DNA of 64,000 bases, from assembly GCF_029051645.1 (NCBI RefSeq), contig NZ_JAACFS010000035.1:1-64000 (forward strand), given 5' to 3'. The translations under genes were made by a program, and so were the position numbers. This document shows positions 47,785-57,485 of the stretch, piece after piece (position 1 is the first letter of the stretch; each line of letters opens with the position of its first letter). The notes beneath the pieces were generated by a model. The model did no database searches and had not been told where the DNA came from. It saw nothing but the letters and a program-made list of their open reading frames with translations. The stretch is from Bradyrhizobium sp. CSA112 (GTDB taxonomy: Bacteria > Pseudomonadota > Alphaproteobacteria > Rhizobiales > Xanthobacteraceae).

Positions 47785-48210
47785 ATGTCTCGTGTTCCTT
47801 CGTTATCCAGTCCGTTCCTGCTTGGGTTCGACGAAATCGAGCGTGCGCTCGATCGCGTCGTCAAAGGCGCCGACGGTTATCCTCCCTACAACATCGAGCG
47901 GTGTGACCGTGCCAACGGCCAACCCGAACGGTTACGCATCACGCTCGCGGTGGCGGGATTTACCCGCGACCAACTCGATGTGACCATTGAGGAAAACCAA
48001 CTCGTGATCCGGGGCCGCCAGCAGGACGACAAGGCCCGGCAGTACATCCATCGCGGCATCGCCGCGCGCCACTTCCAGCGCACCTTCGTGCTGGCAGAGG
48101 GGATGCTGGTGCTGGGCGCGGATCTGAAAAACGGGCTGTTGTCGATCGACCTTGCCAGGCCGGAACCTGAAAGGGTCGTTAAGACAATCGCTATCAATGA
48201 GCACGAATAA
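47785..48210 (+). CDS. Hsp20 small heat-shock protein
   Basis: A 141-residue alpha-crystallin-type chaperone (IbpA/HspA-like class A). The domain spans residues about 35-125 (NIERCD, LRITLAVAGFTRDQLDVTIEENQLVIRG, FQRTFVLAEGM, GADLKNGLLSIDL), and the tail has the IAI oligomer motif. It holds unfolding proteins for refolding by DnaK/ClpB. ATG 47785 is fixed by the ROSE-embedded ribosome site. The DUF1150 gene follows 52 bases later and is likely cotranscribed. Confidence 0.94.
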   Translation: MSRVPSLSSPFLLGFDEIERALDRVVKGADGYPPYNIERCDRANGQPERLRITLAVAGFTRDQLDVTIEENQLVIRGRQQDDKARQYIHRGIAARHFQRTFVLAEGMLVLGADLKNGLLSIDLARPEPERVVKTIAINEHE

Positions 48211-48262
48211 TAGTGGAACAAGGAGCGGACTCGACCGCTTAGTCTCCAGAGGAGTCGAGACC

Positions 48263-48529
48263 ATGAGTGACATGAGTGTGACCTTCGAACCCGAAAAAGT
48301 TTCCGTTGAGGCGCTGGCCCATCTTGGTGAGGGCCATATCGCCTACGTGAAACAAGTCCGTTCCGAGGACGTGCCGGGACTGTTTCCGCAGGCGCCGAAA
48401 ATCGCGCCAGGACTGAAACTGTTCGCGCTGCATGCCGCCGACGGCACCCCGATTATGCTGACCGATAGCCGCGAAGCGGCGATCGCCAACGCATGGAGCA
48501 ACGAGCTTCAGGCCGTCAGCGTGCACTGA
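48263..48529 (+). CDS. DUF1150 family protein
   Basis: An 88-residue soluble protein. LAHLGEGHIAYVKQVRSEDVPGLFPQAP and ALHAADGTPIMLTDSREAAIANAWSNEL match the DUF1150 family, which is of unknown function and often lies right after hsp20 in Alphaproteobacteria. That linkage suggests a stress role. ATG 48263 follows a GGAG site. Its stop codon lies in a tandem 24-base repeat. Confidence 0.88.
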   Translation: MSDMSVTFEPEKVSVEALAHLGEGHIAYVKQVRSEDVPGLFPQAPKIAPGLKLFALHAADGTPIMLTDSREAAIANAWSNELQAVSVH

Positions 48530-48583
48530 CGCAGCACTTGCTGCTGTCACTGACGCAGCGCTTGCTGCTGTCACTGACGAAGC
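48524..48583. repeat. 24-base tandem repeat over the DUF1150 stop codon
   Basis: The unit CACTGACGCAGC(A/G)CTTGCTGCTGT occurs at 48524-48547 and 48548-48571, with a third partial unit CACTGACGAAGC at 48572-48583. Each unit is 8 codons long and begins with CAC TGA in the DUF1150 frame, so stop codons recur every 24 bases. Origin by slippage is likely. Confidence 0.85.
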
Positions 48584-48635
48584 TTCGCCGGCATCGACTG
48601 ATCTGATGCCGGGTGAATGCGAGAAGAGAGTTTCG

Positions 48636-48660
48636 GATACGCGGGCATCGCCCGCGTATC
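48636..48660. terminator. Hairpin between convergent DUF1150 and chemoreceptor genes
   Basis: GATACGCGGGC, loop ATC, GCCCGCGTATC is a perfect 11-bp stem. It lies between convergent stops. T runs on either side are weak, so a bidirectional terminator is probable but unproved. Confidence 0.55.
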
Positions 48661-48686
48661 TTCGTCAATAGCAAATTCCAATCCGC

Positions 48687-50375
48687 CTAGGCCGCGCGCA
48701 CGGTCGAGAGGAATTTCTCCACCTCACCTTTGAGATGATTGCTCTGTCCCAATAGGGAGCGGGCCAGCCCGTGCACATGCGTCGATGCCGCGCCGGTATC
48801 GGTCGCGCCGCGGTTGACGTCGGTGATGCTGCCGGCGACCTGCGTGGCTCCTTGCGCCGCCTGCTGCACGTTGCGGGAGATTTCCTGCGTCGCGGCACCC
48901 TGCTCTTCAACGGCGGCCGCGATCGCCTGCGAGATTTCTGCGATGCGACCGATCGTGCCGCCGATTTCCTGGATCGCCGACACCGACTGATTGGTGGCCG
49001 ACTGCATCTGGCCGATCTGCTCGCTGATTTCCTCGGTCGCTTTCGCAGTCTGCGCGGCAAGCGCCTTGACCTCGGAGGCGACGACCGCAAATCCCCGTCC
49101 CGCCTCGCCGGCGCGCGCCGCCTCGATCGTGGCGTTCAGCGCCAGGAGATTGGTCTGCTCGGCGACCGCACTGATCATTTTGACCACTTCGCCGATCCGG
49201 CTGGCGGATTGCGCGAGATCGGCAATCCGCGCATTGGTCTGCTCGACCTGGCTCACCGCCTCGCGCGATATCTTGTGCGAATCCTGCACCTGGCGGCTGA
49301 TCTCCGACACCGATGAGGCCATCTCTTCCGCGGCCGCCGCGGCGGATTGCGCGTTGGCCGAGGATTGCTCCGATGCGGAGGCAACCGTTGCCGAGAGCAT
49401 CTGCGTCACTTCGGCGGTCTTGGTCAGTTGTCCGGCCGATGATTCGAGCTCGGACGAGGCGGTCGATACGGTCTGGATGATCCTTCCGATCGCGGAATCG
49501 AAGCCCTCGGCCATCTGCTGCATCGCTGCCTTGCGATCGCCTTCCGCCTTCAGCTTCAGGCTCGCCTGCTCCAGTTCCATCGATTGAACGCGGAGCGCGT
49601 TGTCCTTGAAGACCTGTACCGCGCGCGCCATGGCGCCTACTTCATCGCCGCGGCTGAGCGCCGGGACCGAGACATTGAGGTCGCCGCCGGCCAGACCCTT
49701 CATCACCTCGGTCATTTGCGCGATGGGACGAATGACACCGAATGCCACGCCGAAAATGCCCGCGCCGATGACGAGAAACACTGCGGCCGAAACGCCCCAT
49801 AGCAACAAGGTGAAGATGCTGACGCGCCCTGTCGCTGCGACTTCCGTCGCCGCGTTCTTGTCGTTGGTTTGCTTGACGATGTCGTCGATGATGGCGCGGT
49901 GCGCGGTATAACGTGCGGTGATTTCGGCGTAGGATTTCGCGGCCGCGGCGCTGTCGCCCCTGGCGAGCGCGGGCAATAGACCTTGCTGGATCGCGGTCCA
50001 GAAGCGGCGCACCTCGTTGTCGGATTTCTCCACCAGCTTGGTCTTGAGCACCGGATCGAGATCGGATTTGACCCAGAAATCGTGCCGCTCGTCATATTCC
50101 TTCTTGAGCTGCGCGATCCTGTCGCGATGCGCCGAAACCTGCGCCGGATCGTGCAACACGAGGGTGGCCTCGAGATAGGCTTCGATGACGTATTCGGGCG
50201 GCGGCAGGATGTCGGCGATGAGGTCGTTGCCGAGCTTGATCTGGTTGTAGAGCGGACCACCGACCTTAAGCTGAGACAGCCCATAAACGCTGGTGGCAAT
50301 CACGGCCCCGAGACCTAATGCGGTGACCAATCCGAAAATTAATATCGCGCGTGAAATCGACAGCCGTAGCGCCAT
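48687..50375 (-). CDS. Methyl-accepting chemotaxis protein
   Basis: A 562-residue receptor. Helix 1 ([23 protein letters not shown], about 10-32) is followed by a helical periplasmic sensor domain (about 33-185), helix 2 (about 187-210), a HAMP domain ([20 protein letters not shown]), and the signalling domain with the conserved hairpin tip ([44 protein letters not shown] is present; tip at about residues 405-450). It talks to CheA/CheW. The ligand is unknown. It is a single gene with no che neighbours. Confidence 0.93.
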   Translation of the reverse strand: MALRLSISRAILIFGLVTALGLGAVIATSVYGLSQLKVGGPLYNQIKLGNDLIADILPPPEYVIEAYLEATLVLHDPAQVSAHRDRIAQLKKEYDERHDFWVKSDLDPVLKTKLVEKSDNEVRRFWTAIQQGLLPALARGDSAAAAKSYAEITARYTAHRAIIDDIVKQTNDKNAATEVAATGRVSIFTLLLWGVSAAVFLVIGAGIFGVAFGVIRPIAQMTEVMKGLAGGDLNVSVPALSRGDEVGAMARAVQVFKDNALRVQSMELEQASLKLKAEGDRKAAMQQMAEGFDSAIGRIIQTVSTASSELESSAGQLTKTAEVTQMLSATVASASEQSSANAQSAAAAAEEMASSVSEISRQVQDSHKISREAVSQVEQTNARIADLAQSASRIGEVVKMISAVAEQTNLLALNATIEAARAGEAGRGFAVVASEVKALAAQTAKATEEISEQIGQMQSATNQSVSAIQEIGGTIGRIAEISQAIAAAVEEQGAATQEISRNVQQAAQGATQVAGSITDVNRGATDTGAASTHVHGLARSLLGQSNHLKGEVEKFLSTVRAA

Positions 50376-50492
50376 GGCAATGTTCTCCGGGCAATGGAAA
50401 AATCCCAGCCAGCGAAATAACCGCCATTTAGCTTAAAATTGCGTTTAACCGGTTTACCACCGAACGGGGAATCGCGGCCCCAACCTGTGGAA

Positions 50493-50954
50493 CTAGGCCG
50501 CACTCGCCGGCGGCAACGCCAGAACCGAATAGATTGCCTGGGCGTCGCGAGAGGCACGCAGCTTCTTGGCGACGTCCTGGTCGCGCAACAGCCGGGCGAT
50601 TCGGGCCAATGCCTTCAGATGATCGGCGCCGGCGCCCTCCGGGGCCAGAAGCAGGAAGATCAGGTCGACCGGCTGGCCGTCCATCGCCTCGAAATCGATC
50701 GGGCGTTCGAGCCGGGCGAACAGCCCGAACAGCTTTTCCAGCTTCGGCAGCTTACCGTGAGGAATGGCGACGCCGTAGCCGACGGCCGTGGTGCCCAATT
50801 TCTCCCGCTGCAACAATACCTCGAACACCGAGCGTTCGTTCTGGCCGGTCAGCGCAGAGGCGCGCGCGGCCAGCTCCTGCAGCGCCTGTTTCTTGCTGAT
50901 GACCTTCAAAGCGGGGAGAATCGCCTCGGGTGCGACCAGATCGGTAATCGTCAT
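50493..50954 (-). CDS. ptsN: Nitrogen PTS enzyme IIA (PtsN)
   Basis: A 153-residue EIIA-Ntr. The phosphorylated His lies in GVAIPHGKLPKLEKLFGLFARL, and KQALQELAARASALTGQNERSVFEVLLQREKLGTTAVG is the family's N-terminal region. It takes phosphate from the PtsP-PtsO chain and in relatives controls potassium uptake, ABC transport and the stringent response. It stands downstream of hpf and rpoN, the classical order. Confidence 0.95.
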   Translation of the reverse strand: MTITDLVAPEAILPALKVISKKQALQELAARASALTGQNERSVFEVLLQREKLGTTAVGYGVAIPHGKLPKLEKLFGLFARLERPIDFEAMDGQPVDLIFLLLAPEGAGADHLKALARIARLLRDQDVAKKLRASRDAQAIYSVLALPPASAA

Positions 50955-51183
50955 GGGGCGTTCCGAGGTGAATTAAACCGTGAGGTTGCGAGATAGGTTG
51001 TAGAACCGGGGCGTCAAGAAGATGAGACGGGGGCGAGCTTAAGCCCAAGTCCGATTTGCTGGGCTTCTACTCCAACGTTTGGCCGGTGCCAACTCCCGAG
51101 AGCAGGTTCCTGCACTGCCATCGTTAAGGGCGGCGGACCATAGGAAGGGCGGCTGGGGCCGTCAATGCGGTTAGCCATATATG

Positions 51184-51771
51184 TCAGGGGCTAACCGCCG
51201 GGGGGTCGACCCAGCCCACATTGCCGTCGGTCCGGCGGTAAATGATGTTCACCCGGCCGCTGGAGCCATGTTGGAACACGATGCAGGCGGCCCCGGTCAG
51301 ATCCAGCTCCATGACCGCCTCGCTGACCGAAAGCCGCTTCAGCGACGTGGTCGCTTCCGCGATGATCACGGGGCTATAGGTGGTGACCTCCTCGTCGCCT
51401 TCCGCCGGCGCTTCGATCACGTAGCTCGGCGCGTCGATATGCGCCAGCGCCGCGTTGGCGGCATAGGTCTTGCGGGCCGAGCGGTCCTTCAGCCGGCTTT
51501 TGTAGCGGCGCAGGCGCTTCTCGATCATCAGCAGCGCCTGATCGGCGCTGGCATAGGCATCGGTGGCGTTGGAATCAGCCTCCAGCGTAATTCCGGAATC
51601 CAGGTGCAGCGCGCAATCGGTGCGGAAGCCGAAGCCATCCTTGCTCAGCGTGATGTGGCCGGAATAATTGCCGTCGAAATATTTTTTCAAGACCTCATCG
51701 GTGCGCTCGCTGACGCGCGAACGAAGCGCTTCGCCGATACTGATACTTTTCCCGGAGATTCGAAGGGTCAT
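51184..51771 (-). CDS. hpf: Ribosome hibernation promoting factor, long form
   Basis: A 195-residue long-type HPF. The N-terminal ribosome-binding domain spans about 1-100 (LRISGKSISIGEALRSRVSERTDEVLKKYF; AYASADQALLMIEKRLRRYKSRLKD) and the C-terminal dimerisation domain about 135-190 (KRLSVSEAVMELDLTGAACIVFQHGSSGRVNIIYRRTDGNVGWVDPP). The long form can join two 70S ribosomes into 100S dimers without RMF. It lies between rpoN and ptsN. Confidence 0.95.
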   Translation of the reverse strand: MTLRISGKSISIGEALRSRVSERTDEVLKKYFDGNYSGHITLSKDGFGFRTDCALHLDSGITLEADSNATDAYASADQALLMIEKRLRRYKSRLKDRSARKTYAANAALAHIDAPSYVIEAPAEGDEEVTTYSPVIIAEATTSLKRLSVSEAVMELDLTGAACIVFQHGSSGRVNIIYRRTDGNVGWVDPPAVSP

Positions 51772-51901
51772 TGGATGCCTCGCTTGATGCTTCGACTACT
51801 CTGGTCTTGCCGGAGCACGGTCCATTGGGAAAACCGGTGTCGTTTCCCGGAGCCGCGCTCTGTCGGGGACCTGACACTATCGCGATTTGACGCGAACGCA
51901 A

Positions 51902-53551
51902 TCAGGCCGGAGCCGTATCGCGGGACCGGTCGGAGGAAGTGGCGGGGGCTGAAAGGGCGTTACCGAGCATACTCTGTTTATCGCGGCGGCGCTGGACCGA
52001 GGAGGGAATGCGCATCGCTTCGCGGTATTTCGCGACCGTGCGGCGGGCAATATCAATGCCTGATGCACGCAATCGTTCCACGATGGTGTCATCGGAGAGG
52101 ATCGCGCTCGGCGCTTCCGCATCGATCAATTGCTTGATGTGGTGACGGACCGCCTCCGCCGAATGCGCCTCGCCGCCGTCGGCCGACGCAATCGAGGCGG
52201 TGAAGAAATACTTCAGCTCGAAGCTGCCGCGATTGGTTGCCATATATTTGTTGGCGGTGACGCGCGACACCGTCGATTCGTGCATCTGGATCGCGTCCGC
52301 CACCGCCTTCAGATTCAGCGGCCGCAAATGCGCGACGCCATGGGTGAAGAAACCGTCCTGCTGGCGGACGATTTCGGTGGCGACCTTCAGGATGGTGCGG
52401 GCGCGCTGATCGAGCGCGCGGACCAGCCAGGTGGCGTTCTGCAAACAATCGCTGAAATAGGATTTGTCGCCGTCCTTGCGGATCGTCTTCGACAGCTCGG
52501 TGTAATAGACCTGATTGACCAGAACGCGCGGCAAGGTGTCGCTGTTGAGTTCGACATGCCAGCCGCCATCCGGCCCCGGCCGTACATAGACGTCAGGCAC
52601 CATGGTCTGGGTGCGCGCCGAGCCGAATTTGAGGCCGGGCTTCGGATCGAGCCGGCGGATTTCGCCGATCATGTCGGTGATGTCTTCGTCGTCGACGCCG
52701 CACAATTTGCGCAAAGACGCGATGTCGCGCTTGGCCAGCAGGTCGAGATTTTCCACCAGCGCCTGCATGGCAGGGTCGTAGCGGTTGAGTTCGCGGAGCT
52801 GGATCGCCAGGCACTCGCTCAAATTCCGCGCGCAGACGCCGGGCGGATCGAACTTCTGCAGCACCGCGAGCACGGCGTCGACATCCGCCGGCGAGGCGCC
52901 CAGGCGCTCGGCGGCCTGCCCGAGATCCGGCGGCAGGTAGCCGGCATCGTCGACGAGATCGATCAGATACTGGCCGATCATGCGCTGCGCCGGCGCGCTG
53001 AACGCGACCGCGAGCTGTTCAGCGAGGTGGCCGCCCAGCGTCACCTCGGCGGCGACGAAGGCTTCCAGATTGTAATCGTCGTCGTTGGAGGCGCCGCCGC
53101 CCCATTCGGTGTAGGCGGTCGGCGCCGCGTCTTGCGCGGCGCGCGCGGCGGCTTCCGCGGGCTCTTCGGAAAATACGTTGTCGAGCGGGGTGTCGAGGGT
53201 CTGCTCGATCTCGGTACGGCTGCCGAGGTCGCGGTTCAGCCACTCCTCCTGGCCGGGCTCGAAGGCCTCGCCGCCCGGGCCGGTGGTCATATCGGAGGCA
53301 TCGCTGCCGCCATCCTCGCCATAACTACCGGAATCGGAGAACTCGGCGCCCGCGGCGGCCGGCTCGCCCGCGACCGGAGGTTCGGGGCCGTCGCTGGCGC
53401 GATCCAGCAGCGGATTGCGCTCCAGCTCCTCCTCCACGAAAGCCGACAGGTCGAGATTCGACAATTGCAGCAGCTTGATCGCCTGCATCAATTGCGGCGT
53501 CATCACCAGCGACTGCGACTGGCGGAACTCTAGTCTCTGCGTCAGCGCCAT
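51902..53551 (-). CDS. rpoN: RNA polymerase sigma-54 factor
   Basis: A 549-residue sigma-54. The Gln/Leu-rich activator region opens it (LEFRQSQSLVMTPQLMQAIKLLQLSNLDL), then an acidic linker (about 70-150), the core-binding domain, the helix-turn-helix (LKAVADAIQMHESTVSRVTANKYM) and the RpoN box ARRTVAKYRE near the C terminus. It directs transcription of nitrogen-fixation, transport and other genes with enhancer-binding proteins. It follows lptB by 215 bases, the conserved order. Confidence 0.97.
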   Translation of the reverse strand: MALTQRLEFRQSQSLVMTPQLMQAIKLLQLSNLDLSAFVEEELERNPLLDRASDGPEPPVAGEPAAAGAEFSDSGSYGEDGGSDASDMTTGPGGEAFEPGQEEWLNRDLGSRTEIEQTLDTPLDNVFSEEPAEAAARAAQDAAPTAYTEWGGGASNDDDYNLEAFVAAEVTLGGHLAEQLAVAFSAPAQRMIGQYLIDLVDDAGYLPPDLGQAAERLGASPADVDAVLAVLQKFDPPGVCARNLSECLAIQLRELNRYDPAMQALVENLDLLAKRDIASLRKLCGVDDEDITDMIGEIRRLDPKPGLKFGSARTQTMVPDVYVRPGPDGGWHVELNSDTLPRVLVNQVYYTELSKTIRKDGDKSYFSDCLQNATWLVRALDQRARTILKVATEIVRQQDGFFTHGVAHLRPLNLKAVADAIQMHESTVSRVTANKYMATNRGSFELKYFFTASIASADGGEAHSAEAVRHHIKQLIDAEAPSAILSDDTIVERLRASGIDIARRTVAKYREAMRIPSSVQRRRDKQSMLGNALSAPATSSDRSRDTAPA

Positions 53552-53671
53552 GAGGCCAAGAACCGATCCACTAAAAGTTGGTCCGATTCTTGCTTATATT
53601 AGTCTAAAGCCCTTGTACACGCCTTGACGAACGCGAAAATTAGGTTATGGCGCGACCGGCATAAGCGGAAA

Positions 53672-53693
53672 CCGGTTTTGCGTCCGGGCGCGC
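53672..53693. repeat. Short dispersed repeat fragment, copy 2
   Basis: The 22 bases are identical to 13868-13889. It lies between lptB and rpoN, upstream of the latter, so the copy could sit near the rpoN promoter. Confidence 0.6.
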
Positions 53694-53766
53694 CACAAAT
53701 TCTTGAACGAGCGCAAGATCTTACCGCCAAACCGCGACTCACCGCGACTCTTGGGCGCCTCATGCG

Positions 53767-54795
53767 CTAAAGCCGGAATTCCTCGCCAAGGTAAAGGCGG
53801 CGTACATCCGGATCGTTGACGATTTCCTCCGGACTGCCCTCGGTCAAGATCTGCCCGGCATAGACGATATAGGCGCGGTCGGTCAGGCCGAGCGTTTCGC
53901 GCACATTGTGGTCGGTGATCAGGACGCCGATGCCGCGGTTGGTGAGGTGGCGGACCAGGTCCTGAATGTCCCCGACCGCGATCGGGTCGATGCCGGCAAA
54001 GGGCTCGTCGAGCAGCATGTAGTTCGGACGCGTCGCCAGCGCGCGCGCGATTTCGACGCGGCGGCGCTCGCCGCCCGAGAGCGCGATTGAGGGCGACTTG
54101 CGCAGCCGCGTGATGTTGAACTCGTCGAGCAGCGAGTTGAGTTCGGCCTCGCGCTTCTTACGGCTGGGCTCGACGACCTCGAGCACGGCACGAATATTCT
54201 GTTCCACGGTGAGGCCGCGAAAGATCGAGGCTTCCTGCGGCAGGTAGCCGATGCCGAGCCGCGCGCGCTGATACATCGGCAGCTTGGTCACGTCGTGGCC
54301 GTCGAGTTCGATGGCGCCGCGATCCGCCTTGATCAGGCCGGTGATCATGTAGAACACCGTAGTCTTGCCGGCGCCGTTCGGGCCGAGCAGGCCTACCGCC
54401 TCGCCGCGGCGAACATAGATGCTGACGCCGCGCACCACTTGCCGTGTGCCGAAACTCTTTTCCACGCTGTGCACGGCGAGGAAGCCGGACCGCTTGATCG
54501 GCCGCGGCGCTTCGCCGCCATTAGCCTTGGCGTTGGGCTTGGGACGGGGCGCCTGCGCGCGGGGACGCGGTTCGCGCGGCGGTTCGACGTCGGGCGAAGG
54601 CTGCGGCAATTCCAGCCCTGGCAGTGAGCCTGGCAGTGAGGCGGAGCGCGCCATCGGCGGCGCATCGCGCACTGGGCTCCTCAGCATGTCGCCGAAGGAA
54701 TCGCCGAGCGCGGTGATGTCCTCGCGCGAACGCGCAAACCCGGGGGCGCCGCGTTTCGCGGGGCGTCGACGGAACATGCCGAGTAAATCCACCAT
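53767..54795 (-). CDS. lptB: LPS export ABC transporter ATPase LptB with a long N-terminal extension
   Basis: A 342-residue protein; LptB is usually about 240. Residues about 105-342 are the ATPase: Walker [21 protein letters not shown] loop [12 protein letters not shown], signature [17 protein letters not shown], Walker [14 protein letters not shown] and switch [10 protein letters not shown]. The first about 100 residues are Pro/Arg-rich and low-complexity ([21 protein letters not shown]), probably disordered. LptB powers LPS movement from the inner membrane through LptFG-C-A-DE. Neighbours lptA and lptC are upstream. A later internal start is possible but none is obviously better. Confidence 0.93.
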   Translation of the reverse strand: MVDLLGMFRRRPAKRGAPGFARSREDITALGDSFGDMLRSPVRDAPPMARSASLPGSLPGLELPQPSPDVEPPREPRPRAQAPRPKPNAKANGGEAPRPIKRSGFLAVHSVEKSFGTRQVVRGVSIYVRRGEAVGLLGPNGAGKTTVFYMITGLIKADRGAIELDGHDVTKLPMYQRARLGIGYLPQEASIFRGLTVEQNIRAVLEVVEPSRKKREAELNSLLDEFNITRLRKSPSIALSGGERRRVEIARALATRPNYMLLDEPFAGIDPIAVGDIQDLVRHLTNRGIGVLITDHNVRETLGLTDRAYIVYAGQILTEGSPEEIVNDPDVRRLYLGEEFRL

Positions 54796-54990
54796 CCCGC
54801 TTCGCTTAAGCCTTTCACGGTGATTCCGCGACGCGCCCGCCGGCGAATCGCTTCACCCGCGAACCATGAATGAGTGGATGTCCCCTGCCCAGCGAAACAC
54901 CCCGCCGTGCGTTCTGCCCAGTAGATACAGGCTCGCGCTGTCAGCTTCAACCGTGAGGGCCCCAATTAATCTTTAAGGCGCTGATCTGTC

Positions 54991-55680
54991 TTATTTTTTG
55001 CCGGGGATCAGCGAGGGTATCTGTACCGGAGCCGGCTTCGCTCCGCCCGATCCCGAGCCGCAATTCTCTCCCTGTATAAACATGCCCTGCACCTTGCCGC
55101 TGTCGGATTCGACCCGCGACACGCCCGTTGTCATGTCGACCTTGAGGCGGTCGCCCTTGAGCACGTTCTTGCACTGGGTGAGCACGACCCCGCCCACCAT
55201 GGTGATGAGGTTGGCCCGCGTGTCGAAGATCGCGGTCTCGCCCGTCACGACCTGGTCCTTCTGCGTGACCACGACCGAACCCTTGGCTTCCAGCCGGCGG
55301 ATCGACGAACTGCCGCCGGGCCCGGGGGTTGCGGACTGCATCTGCGCGGATTTTGACCCCTTCGGCGCGGCGGGTTGTTGCGGCGAAGCCGGCGCCGGGC
55401 CGGAATCGTAGAACACCACCAGCGACTTCGAGGTCATGGTGGTGTCGCCCTGCACGACCTTCACGTTGCCGGAGAAGGTCGCCTCCTTCTTCTTGTCCCG
55501 CATTTCAAGCGAGGCCGCCTCGATCTGAATCGGCTGGTCGCGGTTCTGCGAAAAGCCCTGCATCGCATTGGGCACGCCCGACATGGCGCCTTGCGCGAAG
55601 GCGTCACCGGACGCGACCAGCGCGAGCGCAAGCGCTGCTGCCGCAAAACTGCGCGAGAAGAACTGCATCATAAATTTCAT
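54991..55680 (-). CDS. lptA: Periplasmic LPS transport protein LptA
   Basis: A 229-residue exported protein with a signal peptide (residues about 8-29, AAAALALALVASGDAFA). The OstA-like beta-jellyroll repeats are visible: IEAASLEMRDKKKEATFSGNVKVVQGDTTMTSKSLVV, GSVVVTQKDQVVTGETAIFDTRANLITMVGGVVL and LKGDRLKVDMTTG. LptA bridges the periplasm for LPS. It overlaps lptC by four bases (ATGA). Confidence 0.93.
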   Translation of the reverse strand: MKFMMQFFSRSFAAAALALALVASGDAFAQGAMSGVPNAMQGFSQNRDQPIQIEAASLEMRDKKKEATFSGNVKVVQGDTTMTSKSLVVFYDSGPAPASPQQPAAPKGSKSAQMQSATPGPGGSSSIRRLEAKGSVVVTQKDQVVTGETAIFDTRANLITMVGGVVLTQCKNVLKGDRLKVDMTTGVSRVESDSGKVQGMFIQGENCGSGSGGAKPAPVQIPSLIPGKK

Positions 55681-56414
55681 TTCGTGTTGGCGGACTTGCC
55701 GGTGACGGACCGCGTCTTCGGCGGTGGCGGCGACTCGGGCTCAGACTCAGGCTCGGGTGCCGGAGGGCTTTCCATGATCAGGTTCATCACGACATTGCCT
55801 TCGAAACGCACCACCTCGCCGCTGTTGATGATCCTGAGGCTGTCGGCGGTGAGCGTTCCGTTCAGCAATTTGACGTCGACATGTTCGTCCGACGTCACCG
55901 TTCCCTTGTTGATGTCGACATAGGCCTGCGAGAGCCTGGCCTCGTAACCGGTGGAGGATTGCAGGAAGATATCCTTGCGCAGGTCCAGCATTTGCTGCTT
56001 GCTGTCAAAAAATCCCGTGCGCGCATCCATCGTGACCGTGCTCTTGTCCTCCATCATGACCTTGGCCCGCAACGTCCGGAGTTCGACGTGATCGGGCTCG
56101 GCCAGATCCTGGATCGCGGCCTTGGCCCACAATTCGTAAGGACGCTGGTCGGTCGAGAAGCCGGCGAGGTGCGGCGTTTCCATCGTGATCTTGGTGCCTG
56201 ACACCACGAGATTGCTCATGTCGACGGGCAGCTTCGCCAGCCCCGTGATGCGGAACGGGTTGAAGACCGAGATCGCCACGACGCCGGCCATGGCCAGCAG
56301 CACAGCCGCCGGGACCGCGATCCGCAGCCCCCGCACCATCCGGCTATGACGGGCGGCCGCGGCGAAGCGGACCTCCAGTCCCGGGTCGTAGGCTGGGTTC
56401 TGTATCGAGTTCAC
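55677..56414 (-). CDS. lptC: LPS export protein LptC
   Basis: A 245-residue bitopic membrane protein. One helix (about 27-50, RGLRIAVPAAVLLAMAGVVAISVF) anchors a periplasmic jellyroll (about 60-215; MDARTGFFDSKQQMLDLRKDIFLQSSTGYEARLSQAYVDINKGTVTS). It passes LPS from LptFG to LptA. The C terminus ends in a Pro/Glu-rich stretch (PPAPEPESEPESPPPP) encoded by simple-sequence DNA. Its stop overlaps the lptA start. Confidence 0.92.
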   Translation of the reverse strand: MNSIQNPAYDPGLEVRFAAAARHSRMVRGLRIAVPAAVLLAMAGVVAISVFNPFRITGLAKLPVDMSNLVVSGTKITMETPHLAGFSTDQRPYELWAKAAIQDLAEPDHVELRTLRAKVMMEDKSTVTMDARTGFFDSKQQMLDLRKDIFLQSSTGYEARLSQAYVDINKGTVTSDEHVDVKLLNGTLTADSLRIINSGEVVRFEGNVVMNLIMESPPAPEPESEPESPPPPKTRSVTGKSANTK

Positions 56415-56552
56415 CGCGGCTCCGAGGGGCGCTAAGACGCCAGGAAAGCGTCATTCTACCCGCAATCGCGGGATTATGCAGCCCGGACACTCGCGATGAG
56501 TGTGACCGAAACGGGGCGGAAGCAGTGGCCGGACCGCTTCAAATAGCCTCGG

Positions 56553-57167
56553 TCACGAATGCGCGAAGATGTCCTCGGCCTCCCAGCCGCCGAGATCGAG
56601 CTTTGCCCGGGTCGGCAGGAAGTCGAAGCACGCCTGCGCCAGCGCCGTCCGGCCCTCGCGCGCCAGCATGGTATCGAGCCGCTCGCGCAAGGCATGCAGA
56701 TGCAGCACGTCGGAGGCAGCATAGGCGAGCTGCGCCTCGCTGAGGCTCACTGATCCCCAGTCGCTCGACTGCTGCTGCTTCGACAGATCGATGTTGAGCA
56801 CCTCGCGCACCAGATCCTTCAGACCATGCCGGTCGGTATAGGTGCGGGTCAGCCGTGAGGCGATCTTGGTGCAGTAGACCGGCTGGGGCATGACGCCGAA
56901 AGTGTTGTAGAGGGCGGCTAGATCGAACCGCGCAAAGTGAAAGATTTTGGTGATGTTCGGATTGGCCAGCAGCGCCTTGAGGTTCGGTGCGTCGGTTTGC
57001 CCCTTGGGAATCTGGATGACGTCGGCGCTGCCGTCGCCGTTCGACATCTGCACCACGCAGAGCCGGTCGCGATGCGGATTGAGCCCCATGGTCTCGGTAT
57101 CGATTGCCACGGAATCCTTGTAGCGGGACAGATCGGGCAGATCGCCGCGATGCAGGCGGATAGTCAT
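56553..57167 (-). CDS. Ribonuclease D-type 3'-5' exonuclease without HRDC domain
   Basis: A 204-residue DEDD exonuclease. Exo I VAIDTETMGLNP, Exo II KIFHFARFDLAALY and Exo III AYAASDVLHLHAL (DEDDy, with Tyr) are all intact. It matches the RNase D catalytic domain only; the E. coli protein of 375 residues also has HRDC domains, absent here. It should trim RNA 3' ends, such as tRNA precursors. ATG 57167 begins MTIRLHRGDLPD. It stands upstream of the lpt operon, same direction. Confidence 0.9.
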   Translation of the reverse strand: MTIRLHRGDLPDLSRYKDSVAIDTETMGLNPHRDRLCVVQMSNGDGSADVIQIPKGQTDAPNLKALLANPNITKIFHFARFDLAALYNTFGVMPQPVYCTKIASRLTRTYTDRHGLKDLVREVLNIDLSKQQQSSDWGSVSLSEAQLAYAASDVLHLHALRERLDTMLAREGRTALAQACFDFLPTRAKLDLGGWEAEDIFAHS

Positions 57168-57281
57168 GAAGGAAAGCCTCGTGTCTCAGGTCGATTCGAC
57201 GGAAACACTAGCGCCGGCAGCCGCGGGAGGCGAGCGGCTGAGCATGGCTTATAGGATGGGAAATGGCGGCTTCGTGGCGAT

Positions 57282-57485
57282 TTATTCGCTTTTCCAGCGT
57301 TCGGCTGCCTTTGCGTGCCGTCGAGCGTACCGTGATGCCTCTTCGGATGATTTCGGCGGCTGGAGCCCTGGGCTGTTGGCCCATCGGTCGAGATTCTCGA
57401 TGACGTCCGCATGGCTTGGCCGCCGCGGAGGCGGCAGCTCCCGCTCTTCGGACAGCTTGCGCGGTAGCTTGACGTTCTCGGTCAT
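57282..57485 (-). CDS. Small unknown hydrophilic protein
   Basis: A 67-residue frame, MTENVKLPRKLSEERELPPP, then RPSHADVIENLDRWANSPG and a charged Arg/Lys-rich C terminus ending RRHAKAAERWKSE. No domain is recognised. It looks like a real gene: it has an AT-rich upstream region (57486-57560) with room for a promoter, codon use like the neighbours and helical amphipathic patterning. An ATG 16 codons earlier exists but those codons fall in the AT-rich DNA. Confidence 0.55.
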   Translation of the reverse strand: MTENVKLPRKLSEERELPPPRRPSHADVIENLDRWANSPGLQPPKSSEEASRYARRHAKAAERWKSE

